Positions 55,187 to 64,000 of a stretch of DNA of 64,000 nt are shown in pieces. The notes under the pieces are model-generated. The model was given only the letters and a program-made list of their open reading frames with translations, did no database searches and was not told the origin of the DNA. Position 1 is the stretch's first letter. Each line of letters opens with the position of its first letter. The stretch covers positions 1,240,001 to 1,304,000 of the forward strand of contig NZ_AP014821.1 in NCBI RefSeq assembly GCF_001548115.1, read 5' to 3'. The position numbers and the translations under genes were made by a program. Origin of the DNA: Geminocystis sp. NIES-3709. GTDB lineage: Bacteria > Cyanobacteriota > Cyanobacteriia > Cyanobacteriales > Cyanobacteriaceae.

Positions 55187-58100
55187 ATGGATAATATTTA
55201 CGGTGCTAACTCTGCGATCGCCGTTTCAGGTGATGGAGTAGAACATTCCGTTTGGGTGCAAAATGGGCAATTATGGCACGGCACATTTGATGACGATACC
55301 AACCAATGGAATAACGCCAAATCCATTACCCCCATATCAGGAGAAAATTTAAAGCTACTCACAGGCAGATTTATCCCCTATCAAGATGCTAACGGAGCAA
55401 TACGATATGCCCCCGGATTAGTCGCTGTTTGGGAACTCGGTAACTCCTTATTCGCCGTTATCGGGAAGTATAACGCTCAAGGAAAAATAGAATGGTCTGA
55501 AACCGTACCGATCACCTTACCAGAAATCGATGAAGAAGGAAATAGAATTAATCATCAAAATTTAGATATTGCTTTAACCCCTGAAACTATAGCCTTTGGA
55601 GGCAGACAACGTCCCCCCGGTATCCTCATTGCCTTTCAGAAAATAGCGGCAGATAACTCAGAAGCCGATACAGATATTTATAGTCAAGTATTCAATCTGC
55701 AACTAAAAGATAATCAATTAGAATTAGTTACTCAAGGGAGAGATAATCAATCCCTTACATTTGAGATTCAAGAAGCCGTTGCCCCAGTTTATGAACCATT
55801 ACCGCCCACAATTCAAGCGGTGGCTACCGCAGGGCGTATTAATACTGAACCTTCGGGAGTTATACCAGATGTTGAAAACACAGAGTTATCTATAATTGAA
55901 AATATTCCCTTGGGAGGAGAGGCTTCTTTTAGTTTTAACTTACAGGATTTTGTGAAACTATTTGGCGGATCATTACCTGCACCATCATTTTTACCCGGTA
56001 CTGATACAAGTATCGAATTAAGAGGAACGACAAGTGCGATCGAGCAATATAATGTTCAGACAAAAGCCAAAGAATATGTAATCCAGACAAGTTTTGGAGT
56101 TGGTTCAGACGGAAGCAATGAAGACAAAACCACCAACTTAAATGAAAATCCCAGAATAAAAAAGATAATTGAAGATACTCGTGTTTTAGTCCCAGATAAG
56201 GAAAAGCCCTTGAATGCCTTGGAAACAGAAGTAAGAAGTACTTTTGGTTTTGATGTTTCTATGGAGCTTAAATTTGATGAGCAACTCAAATATACTGGAT
56301 TTGACTTCATCCTTGGCATGGAATATGGAACAGTTTATTCCATTAAGTATAATATTCCCCCAAAAGGTCTTATAGGAGGCGCTCTCGCCTCTGCTACCGT
56401 CACCGTCACTGCTCCTAATTATAGTATTTCCTTTGATTTAGCTTGGGAAAATAAGGGAAATGCCCTTACTCCGCCCCTTTTTCTTGAAAAAAATGAAAAG
56501 GGAGAGATCAAAATCAAAAACACCACAATACAGGGTTCTCAATTTGCAGAAATTTTATCGGCTTATTCCATAGTCAATAGTGCTTTAAAACTTGTCAAGG
56601 AAAAGGAAAAAGATAATAAACTGCCTTCCTCTATTTTTAACTCTGATGCTAAGAGCAAGAAGTGGGTTACAGGAACTTATGTTGCCCAAGCAATGTATTC
56701 AACATTATCAACACTTATATACGGGTATGGATTTGGAGATACGGTTTCCTCTGTTTTCAAGGACATTTCCAATTACAAATTCACGGGAGCGAGTGTTAAT
56801 GTCGGGGCAGAATTATCATATCAGGGTAAGGGAAAAGCCTTAGGAAATTCGATTAAGACTAATGTTGAGGGGATAGGAAAATTAGAGGCGGGTATTGAGT
56901 TTAAACTTGTTCCTTCCACAGAAATATCAATATTAGCTCGTTTTTTAGCCTCTGCTAAACTTTCATTAGAATTTTTTAGATGGAAAGGGCAATGGGCACC
57001 TTCCTATAGTACCAGTTTGAAAATCCCTTTTAAATTAGCTAATACTACCCCTGCTTCAGCTCAAGGAGTTTTTGTATCAGAAAATCAATCATTAACCCTT
57101 AATTCTTCTACCCCTGTAGATGATAATGATACATCTGGAGTGTTGACTTTGAACTATGAGCCACGCACAGGAGATGATAGTTTATATTTGGGTATTCCAG
57201 TGGCTACCAAGGGGGAGCAGATCAAGCCCGATAAATTTGAAGATTTAGTTGATGATAGTTCCCCTGCTTTAGCTTTTAGTGATGGTGGAGATATTTTGTT
57301 GGCATGGGTTGCCGATGGTAGAGAAAGCAATATTCCCCTTGAGTCACAGACTGATGTTGTCAGTCGTGTCATGGTGTCAACTTTTGATTCGGGGGGTGGT
57401 TGGCAAAATATCGGTGCAATCAATGTAGAAAATGGCAATCTTATTCAAGGATTTAATTTTGAGCCAACGGTGTTGTTTTTCTATACTGATACCAGAACTA
57501 AAACTCCCGTTAAACCTGATCTAGTTGATTTTGACAGTGGCAACTATACAATTAATCGTATGGTGGTGTGGAGTTATAGCCAAGAGGGTAAAAATCTTAC
57601 GCCTCAAAGCAGTAGCGATGAAGTTCGAGAAGCCTTATTAAGTACTGATCTAGTTTATAGTCTTTCTAGTCGTTCTGTTGTCACTGGTTCTCGTTGGAGT
57701 AATTGGAGTACCCCCCAAGTCATTGTATCTAACCAAGGAGTCGATCGAACTCCTACCCTTGGCTTAGATCCCAATGGGTCGTTAAGATTAGCTTGGGTAA
57801 ATGAACAATCACAACAATCCACTATTTATACTACTACTTGGAGAGGAAGAGCATGGAATAGTATCCAAAGCGTAGCTCAAGGAAATGATTTAGATGTCGA
57901 GAAAATTATTGTGGAAAATTTTGGCAATCAACCGGCGATTTATTGGACAGATTCGATCGAACTCAATTACAATTCAGCAGTATTAGCAGATAACCCCGTT
58001 TATTATTATCGTCTCAATGAATCTGAACAGGGTTTTGCCTCCAACTTAGGTACAAAAGGGGCATTAGGAAATGGTAGTTATACTAATCCTTTACCAGAAA

Positions 58101-61100
58101 ATCAGTCATTACCCTTCCGATTTAGTCAACAAGGGGCATTATTTAACACCAGTAACTCCAAAGGTGATCGAGATTCCGCAGTAAAATTTTTAGGTGACGG
58201 TTATTTAGCCATTCCTGTCAGTGGTGAAGATTTCCAAAACGGTTATAGTTTTGAATCATGGCTCAAATTTGACTCCCTCACGGGAGAAATGATTATTGCT
58301 CAAAGTCAAACTCTAGGTCAATATGTACTAGGATTAAGTGATGAAACCACCGTTCAACAATACGATATTCCCGAAGGAGTATTATATCTTCTTGATCCTA
58401 ATAATCAAGTAATTTGGCAATCAGACAATACAACCCCTGCGGTTCAAGCCTTAATGCAGTCTGATGGTAACTTTGTTCTTTACGAAACACCTCAACTTTT
58501 AGATCAACAAGGGAATGACACGGAAGCAGTATGGAGTAGTGAAACGGATAATAATAGCGGTGGTTATCTAAGTTTAGCCGATGATGGTGGGCTTTATATT
58601 CTCGATCGAAATAATCAGATTGTCAAAACCCTTCATCAAGGTTCTGTAGCGCCTACTTTTAGTAATCGTACTTTAATTGAAAATAATCAACTTACCCCCT
58701 CTAGTAATTTCTTTAATAATGTATTCATTCCGTCTAATCAATGGAGTCTCAAAACCAACAATCAAGGGGTTTTAAATTATCAAATCGGTGGTAAAACCCT
58801 TTCTAGCCGTACATTACAAACTAATCGATGGTATCATGTGGTGGCAACCTATCAACATAATCGAGTTGATGCACAAAATAATTCTATCACTCCCGTTGCC
58901 TCTCTCTACATTGATAATCAGTTAATCAAACAAGAACAAGTTGGGAATGTTGATTTTACCGATGGTGGCGTTAAAGTTGGTCAAAATTTACGAGGTTCGA
59001 TCGACGAGGTAGCCCTTTATAATAAAGTGCTAGGGTTAGAAAATCCTCCCATTCTTGACGCTCAAGGTAATGTCATCGGTTACAATCCTCCCGAATCTAA
59101 CGGCATTACCAGTCATTATTCTACCCGTTACAACAAACCAAATGATCAACAAAGTAGCGGTACATTTTATGCCACTTATAATGGGCAATCATGGGGAGAA
59201 AGTACTAGATTTGAACCGCAAAAAGAGCTTACTCCTACCATACCTTTAATTGAAAGACAACCCTTTTTCGACTTAGTTTCAGTCAATGGCTTAAAACCTG
59301 ATGGTATCGCAGATCAACGTCTTTCCATTACCCTGAGTAATCCGAATCAAATCATCACTAATATTACCATTTCAGGGAACTCAAAAACATGGACAGTGGG
59401 AGGCAATTCAGAACAAAGTCTTGCAGTCATTCAAGGGAAAAAATTAGTCAATGATTCTCCTCAAAATACCATTAATCATACTCTCATGGGAGCAAAAGAA
59501 ACCTTTGATTTATATTTCTATGACTCTAGTAATTCTAGTGTCAATCAACCCTATCAAGTTTCTGTCACCTTTGCCAATGGTAGAACTTTTAACCAAACCT
59601 TTAATTTATTACCCAATCCCACTAACCCTGATTATTCATCAGGGAAAAAACTCACTAGCAAAGGATTTATTCTTGACAACGAAACCACCGAATTAAGTGC
59701 TATCAATAGTGGTAAATTATGGCAAACTACAGAAGCTAATCTAGGTTATGCGATGACCAGTGGTAAATTCTTGAATAATACAAATTCGATCGTTATTAGT
59801 AATCCTAACTTTAATAATGGTGATGGTGTCATTCTCATTTACTCATCTCAAAACTTTAATGGAGAAATCGATCCCAATCAAGTACCCACTGGAGGAGTAA
59901 GAATTGTCGGAAGTAATGGAGAAAGAGCAGGGTATGCTTTAGTGTCAGGAGACGTAAACAGAGATGGAATCCCTGATTTAATCATTAGTTCTCCCGATGG
60001 TGATAACGGTAACGGTAAAGTTTACATTATCGATGGCAGTAAAATCACCACTAACTCCACTATTAACTTAAATAACTTAGGAAATACGGGAGTTGTTTTA
60101 ACAGGTTTTGGCAATGGTGCGAAAGGAGGAAGTGCTTTAGCAGTAGGGGATTTAAACAACGACGGTAGAGCAGATATAGCTATTGGTGCGCCTCTTTATG
60201 ACGACGGCAAAGGAGCAGTCTATGTACGTTATGGCAGTAGTGATTTTAACAATACTAATAAAAAATTAGTTTTTACTGGCACTGGTGGCACAGTTAAAGA
60301 TATAAACGGGAATGATGTAGTGTGGGGATCTTTAGCAGGTACATCCGTTGATATTTCCACTAAATCCATTAATAGCAATGATAGTTACTCGGATTTAGTT
60401 ATCGGCTCCCCCGGTTACACTCAAACTGTGACATTTAATGACTTCTTCTATAACCAAAAAGCCCCCAGTGTTATTTATAATAGCCTGTTAAAAGTTTCTC
60501 CTGCTGTACCAGATTTAAGTAACCCCTTTGGGAAAAATGCTAGTAAAACCATGGCTCTGAAAACGGGTAGAGCGTATGTTCTCTTTGGTAAGGGTTTCTT
60601 AAACAGAGGTTCTACTTTTGAAGACAACTTAACAGAAAATAGGCTAAACACTAGCAATGGTATTGTTTTAGATGGTACATCTGTTTTTCATGAAGAACCT
60701 CAAGCTGGTTTTAGTGTCAATGTCACGGGAGACATCAATAATGATGGTTTTGATGATGTGGTGATTGGCGCACCCAATGAATTAAAAAATACTGGGGTTG
60801 CCTATGTACTAGCAGGAGGAGATTTTAGCTCGTTTAACGGTAAAACTAATCCTTTGGCTTTAGCTTGGCAAAGTAACTTAACCATTGTGGGAGGTGAATT
60901 AGGAGGAAAAACAGGAAGCGTCGTGGGTGATGGTGGCGACTTCAATCAAGATGGGGCAATGGATTTATTCATTTCTTCCCCTCAAGCTGGTTATAGTGCA
61001 GGGCAAACACATCTTCTTTTTGGGACATCTGCTAATAGTCGTAATCCCATTTTATCGAAAAATAGTAATTTCATTTTCTCTTTAGCCCCCGGAAATACTA

Positions 61101-64000
61101 ACAGTATCATCGGTTATAAAGATAATAAATTAGTTGATACCACTGCAAATATTAACACTTTTGCTTTTAATGGTCGTCGCCCTCAAGATTTATCTACCCC
61201 TTCCCCTAATATTGGTGATTTAAACGGCGATCGCATCGATGATTTATTGCTGTCGGCTTTAAATGGCAATGAAGTTTATTTGGCTTATGGTAAAAAACAG
61301 TTAGGTAAGGAGGGAAGTCTTGATTTAGGTAAGTTACAGAGTGATCAAGGTTTAGTTATCGATCCCAATTTAACAGGAAATGGTAATTTTGTTGACTTAG
61401 TGGGAGATATTAACGGCGATGGTTTTGCAGAAATGATTTCTGGGGGTAATTCTCAAAAAACTACCATCGTATTCGGTAGCAATTCTACTGATTTAGTTGA
61501 TTTATCTCTCACCGCTAGAAATGAGTTAACCATCGAAAATACGGGTAGTGGTAACTTAAATGTGGTAGGTATCGGAGATTATAACGGTGATGGTTTAGCC
61601 GATTTAGTAGCATGGAGTGAATCTAAATTATATTTAATTGAAGGTAGTGGGGATTTGGGTTTTCGAGGCTCGATCGACTATACTCAGGGAAGACTTCTAG
61701 TGGACTTCTCTAAAAGTACTAATCCTAGTCAACGATTCACTATTACTCAAGTGGTATCAGGAGGAGATGTCGATGGTGATGGTTTCGCAGACGTTATTAT
61801 TTTAAATAGTAATAATGAAGCCTATGTTTCCTTTGGTAATAATAATACTCCCACTATTTCTCCCCGAAGCCCGATTCTTTTAGGTAGTGGAAGTTATATT
61901 GCATCGGGAGGAGACTTAAACAACGATGGTTACAGCGATGTAATTCTTGGTAACAGTGCCAATAATAATAACAACGGACGAGTTAATATTATTTACGGTA
62001 ACGCCCAAAGAAGAAATTTTCTCAACGCCACCCTCAATCCTTCTATTACTATGGGGTTAGATACTATTCGTTATCAAGAAAACTTCTTACCCTTCAATAA
62101 CAACTTCTCTCCCTTTAGCATTACTACCTTTAATAATCAACTAAACTTATTTTCTCGTCAACGTTCAGGTACAATTACACTTTATAAATCACAAAACGGT
62201 ACTACTTGGACATCGGAGAATATTCCTCAAGATACCTTACAACGGACTTCTCCCGCCGTTTATAATAATAATCTTTATTTACTCTATGAAAATGATGGTC
62301 TTTCTCAAGGCTTACAGATTACAAGTAATCAAAATTGGAGTGAGAGTAAGCGTATATCATCTCGATTTCTATTAAGTTCTCAAACAGGGGTAGCATTAGT
62401 TAATTTTAAGGGGAAATTATACGCCTTTTATCCCCTAAGAGATAGTCTTGATGGTGTTAGAAATCCCATTCTTTACTATACTTCTGACTCTCCTTTAAAT
62501 ACATGGAGCGATCGATCTACTAATATCTTGTCACAAACTAGAGCCGCTTCTAGCAGTGAAATTGCCTCCGTTGTTTTTAAAGACAACATCTTTGTCGCCT
62601 ATCGTGATGGAGCAAATAAAATCGGAGTCGTCTATAGTGGTGATGGGAATAATTGGCGTAGTTATACCATTGCAGATCAATCCACTAACGCTGGAATTAG
62701 TTTAGCCGTCAAAGACGATACCCTTTACATGGCGTTTAAAGGTAATGGCGATGATACCGTGAATGTGATAAGTAGCAAAAATCCCACCACAGGTAGCAGT
62801 TGGGGTAATTTTACTCGTCTAAAAGATGCTACTGGTAACAATGTCATCACGAAAGTTACTCCAGTCTTAGAGATTTTCAAAGATAGTCTTTATGTGTTCA
62901 TTTCTGATCGAACTGGTAATCAGTCGAACAAATCCTCCGCCTTAATTGAAGTTATTACCCCTTCACCCCAACAATTTGGCAAATCCATTCAAGGCATTGG
63001 GGATGTTAACGGTGATGGTTATAGCGATGTGATGATTAGCGCACCCGGTTTGAAAAAAGCACAAGACGGCAAAAAAGTTAATGGGGTTTATCTTTTCTTC
63101 GGTAGTGAAAGGAATAATTCCTATATTCTATTGACATCCCAAGAAGATTTAACCAATATCTCTCTCAGTGGTGCAGGAGACATCAATGGTGACGGTTACG
63201 GGGATATTTTTATCGGTGTACCTAGTGTCACAAACAAAAAAGGTGCAGGATATGTCATCTACGGTAATGATAAACTAGCAACTAATACCACCCTTAACCT
63301 TGATAATCTCACTAAATTACAGGGATTTAAAATTAATGGATTACCTCAATCAGAATCAGGTATTTCTGTAAGTAGTGGTCAAGATGTCAATGGTGACGGT
63401 TTCCAAGATTTAATTATTGGTACGCCTAAAAACAACACTAATCTCTCCTATGTCTTATTCGGTGGTGATTTTACCGCATCCGCCCATCAAGTAGGCTCGA
63501 TCACATCTGACGTGTTAGAAGGCACACCCACAGGAGAAAGATTAATCGGAGGTACGGGAGATGACACCTTAATCGGCAATGGTGGTAAAGATGTTCTCTA
63601 TGGTGGTGCAGGAGATGACATCATCATGGTAAAAGATAACAACTACTTCAGAATCGATGGTGGAGCAGGTATTGATACCCTAAAATTGACCAAATTAAAC
63701 CACAATTGGGATTTAACTCACTCAGGCATCAAACAAGGTATCCATAACATGGAAATCATTGATATAACCGCTCATGGTGCAAATAAAATTGCCTTAGACA
63801 ACAAAAGCATTTTGAACTTTTCCAATGATACCAACTCGATCGTCATTAACGCCGATAATCAAGATACTATTTATCTAACCAGTAATTTTGCATTGCAAGG
63901 ACAAATTAATAACTACGGCTTTACCTATAATGAATATACCTTTAGAGAAACTCGAATCTTAATCTCTCCTGACACGACGGTTAAGTTAGTGCGTGATATT
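55187..64000 (+). CDS. Giant multidomain exoprotein (LamG, bulb-lectin, FG-GAP, RTX), 5' part
   Basis: One frame is open from the ATG at 55187 to the window end, 2938 codons with no stop. Order: N-terminal propeller-like module with VWVQNGQLWHGTF (1-250); a region without known family (250-620); BNR-like segments (700-930); LamG-type domain (about 930-1270) with a bulb-type lectin inserted (QSDGNFVLYET, about 1090); at least ten FG-GAP/VCBS repeats of DxNxDGxxD type (about 1585-2755; DLNNDGRADIAIGAP, DINGDGYGDIFIGVP); and RTX repeats (GGTGDDTLIGNGGKDVLYGG, about 2787). No signal peptide is present, so type I secretion is likely. Probably a cell-surface adhesin or matrix protein. Confidence 0.88.
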   Translation, partial: MDNIYGANSAIAVSGDGVEHSVWVQNGQLWHGTFDDDTNQWNNAKSITPISGENLKLLTGRFIPYQDANGAIRYAPGLVAVWELGNSLFAVIGKYNAQGKIEWSETVPITLPEIDEEGNRINHQNLDIALTPETIAFGGRQRPPGILIAFQKIAADNSEADTDIYSQVFNLQLKDNQLELVTQGRDNQSLTFEIQEAVAPVYEPLPPTIQAVATAGRINTEPSGVIPDVENTELSIIENIPLGGEASFSFNLQDFVKLFGGSLPAPSFLPGTDTSIELRGTTSAIEQYNVQTKAKEYVIQTSFGVGSDGSNEDKTTNLNENPRIKKIIEDTRVLVPDKEKPLNALETEVRSTFGFDVSMELKFDEQLKYTGFDFILGMEYGTVYSIKYNIPPKGLIGGALASATVTVTAPNYSISFDLAWENKGNALTPPLFLEKNEKGEIKIKNTTIQGSQFAEILSAYSIVNSALKLVKEKEKDNKLPSSIFNSDAKSKKWVTGTYVAQAMYSTLSTLIYGYGFGDTVSSVFKDISNYKFTGASVNVGAELSYQGKGKALGNSIKTNVEGIGKLEAGIEFKLVPSTEISILARFLASAKLSLEFFRWKGQWAPSYSTSLKIPFKLANTTPASAQGVFVSENQSLTLNSSTPVDDNDTSGVLTLNYEPRTGDDSLYLGIPVATKGEQIKPDKFEDLVDDSSPALAFSDGGDILLAWVADGRESNIPLESQTDVVSRVMVSTFDSGGGWQNIGAINVENGNLIQGFNFEPTVLFFYTDTRTKTPVKPDLVDFDSGNYTINRMVVWSYSQEGKNLTPQSSSDEVREALLSTDLVYSLSSRSVVTGSRWSNWSTPQVIVSNQGVDRTPTLGLDPNGSLRLAWVNEQSQQSTIYTTTWRGRAWNSIQSVAQGNDLDVEKIIVENFGNQPAIYWTDSIELNYNSAVLADNPVYYYRLNESEQGFASNLGTKGALGNGSYTNPLPENQSLPFRFSQQGALFNTSNSKGDRDSAVKFLGDGYLAIPVSGEDFQNGYSFESWLKFDSLTGEMIIAQSQTLGQYVLGLSDETTVQQYDIPEGVLYLLDPNNQVIWQSDNTTPAVQALMQSDGNFVLYETPQLLDQQGNDTEAVWSSETDNNSGGYLSLADDGGLYILDRNNQIVKTLHQGSVAPTFSNRTLIENNQLTPSSNFFNNVFIPSNQWSLKTNNQGVLNYQIGGKTLSSRTLQTNRWYHVVATYQHNRVDAQNNSITPVASLYIDNQLIKQEQVGNVDFTDGGVKVGQNLRGSIDEVALYNKVLGLENPPILDAQGNVIGYNPPESNGITSHYSTRYNKPNDQQSSGTFYATYNGQSWGESTRFEPQKELTPTIPLIERQPFFDLVSVNGLKPDGIADQRLSITLSNPNQIITNITISGNSKTWTVGGNSEQSLAVIQGKKLVNDSPQNTINHTLMGAKETFDLYFYDSSNSSVNQPYQVSVTFANGRTFNQTFNLLPNPTNPDYSSGKKLTSKGFILDNETTELSAINSGKLWQTTEANLGYAMTSGKFLNNTNSIVISNPNFNNGDGVILIYSSQNFNGEIDPNQVPTGGVRIVGSNGERAGYALVSGDVNRDGIPDLIISSPDGDNGNGKVYIIDGSKITTNSTINLNNLGNTGVVLTGFGNGAKGGSALAVGDLNNDGRADIAIGAPLYDDGKGAVYVRYGSSDFNNTNKKLVFTGTGGTVKDINGNDVVWGSLAGTSVDISTKSINSNDSYSDLVIGSPGYTQTVTFNDFFYNQKAPSVIYNSLLKVSPAVPDLSNPFGKNASKTMALKTGRAYVLFGKGFLNRGSTFEDNLTENRLNTSNGIVLDGTSVFHEEPQAGFSVNVTGDINNDGFDDVVIGAPNELKNTGVAYVLAGGDFSSFNGKTNPLALAWQSNLTIVGGELGGKTGSVVGDGGDFNQDGAMDLFISSPQAGYSAGQTHLLFGTSANSRNPILSKNSNFIFSLAPGNTNSIIGYKDNKLVDTTANINTFAFNGRRPQDLSTPSPNIGDLNGDRIDDLLLSALNGNEVYLAYGKKQLGKEGSLDLGKLQSDQGLVIDPNLTGNGNFVDLVGDINGDGFAEMISGGNSQKTTIVFGSNSTDLVDLSLTARNELTIENTGSGNLNVVGIGDYNGDGLADLVAWSESKLYLIEGSGDLGFRGSIDYTQGRLLVDFSKSTNPSQRFTITQVVSGGDVDGDGFADVIILNSNNEAYVSFGNNNTPTISPRSPILLGSGSYIASGGDLNNDGYSDVILGNSANNNNNGRVNIIYGNAQRRNFLNATLNPSITMGLDTIRYQENFLPFNNNFSPFSITTFNNQLNLFSRQRSGTITLYKSQNGTTWTSENIPQDTLQRTSPAVYNNNLYLLYENDGLSQGLQITSNQNWSESKRISSRFLLSSQTGVALVNFKGKLYAFYPLRDSLDGVRNPILYYTSDSPLNTWSDRSTNILSQTRAASSSEIASVVFKDNIFVAYRDGANKIGVVYSGDGNNWRSYTIADQSTNAGISLAVKDDTLYMAFKGNGDDTVNVISSKNPTTGSSWGNFTRLKDATGNNVITKVTPVLEIFKDSLYVFISDRTGNQSNKSSALIEVITPSPQQFGKSIQGIGDVNGDGYSDVMISAPGLKKAQDGKKVNGVYLFFGSERNNSYILLTSQEDLTNISLSGAGDINGDGYGDIFIGVPSVTNKKGAGYVIYGNDKLATNTTLNLDNLTKLQGFKINGLPQSESGISVSSGQDVNGDGFQDLIIGTPKNNTNLSYVLFGGDFTASAHQVGSITSDVLEGTPTGERLIGGTGDDTLIGNGGKDVLYGGAGDDIIMVKDNNYFRIDGGAGIDTLKLTKLNHNWDLTHSGIKQGIHNMEIIDITAHGANKIALDNKSILNFSNDTNSIVINADNQDTIYLTSNFALQGQINNYGFTYNEYTFRETRILISPDTTVKLVRDI

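Noticed and set aside
56056-60657. Several short frames on both strands between 56.0 and 60.7 kb
   Set aside because: All fall in other frames of the single 8.8-kb open frame that starts at 55187.

Overview
The window is low-GC cyanobacterial chromosome. Markers are isiA/isiB, menA, ycf39, crtD, an nrtS-like gene and several cyanobacterium-only families (DUF3747, DUF4079, DUF2854, DUF3727, the DUF512 radical SAM protein). CGATCG-rich words and scattered HIP1-type GCGATCGC octamers agree. Codon use, AT-rich spacers and gene content resemble Cyanobacterium/Geminocystis-type unicellular strains; that genus-level guess is inference.

Layout. (1) 1-13.8 kb is conserved housekeeping sequence: a partial secreted DUF3747 protein, rplL-rplJ with an L10 leader and attenuator, a REC-GGDEF-EAL regulator, an M16 peptidase, a DUF4079 membrane protein, an FMN reductase, crtD, pdhB, secD-secF, the DUF512 radical SAM protein and a small DUF5331-like protein. 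(2) 13.8-27.6 kb is an accessory island. It holds an IS630 element with a frameshift site, a 108-bp MITE, a large choice-of-anchor-L/RTX protein, an intact IS701-type element with 4-bp target duplications, and a two-component system whose regulator and kinase genes are separated by a decayed IS that itself carries a second IS630. Downstream is a nest of an inverted-repeat element, an IS701 remnant and a dead IS630, plus IS4 and integrase fragments. (3) 27.6-50.2 kb is mostly core: B12-radical SAM protein, DUF2854, sufS, ycf39, a lipoprotein, znuA-znuC, a family-10-like hydrolase, a 634-residue unknown, a CAU tRNA gene interrupted by 93 bp, a transglutaminase-like protein, def, ybaB, a phosphatase, nrtS, menA, accA, DUF3727, gnd, isiB-isiA and a 43-residue CxxC protein. 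(4) 50.4-64 kb holds rimM, a propeller-RTX protein, a Ser/Thr kinase with pentapeptide repeats, and the first 8.8 kb of a giant exoprotein gene that runs past the window end.

How genes work together. SecD/SecF are the motor subunits of the general secretory pathway. The three RTX-type proteins lack N-terminal signal peptides and probably use type I secretion. isiB and isiA form an iron-stress unit (flavodoxin replacing ferredoxin, antenna around PSI). znuA-znuC form a metal-import unit without its permease nearby. The PepSY membrane protein, response regulator and histidine kinase look like one sensory unit broken up by insertion sequences.

The most unusual item is the tRNA at 38549-38713. 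Removing exactly 93 bp restores a canonical 72-nt tRNA-Met(CAU) with a perfect anticodon stem. The 93 bp is built from two near-identical 37-38-nt hairpin units. It is either a tRNA pseudogene made by small palindromic repeats or a new kind of removable tRNA insert.
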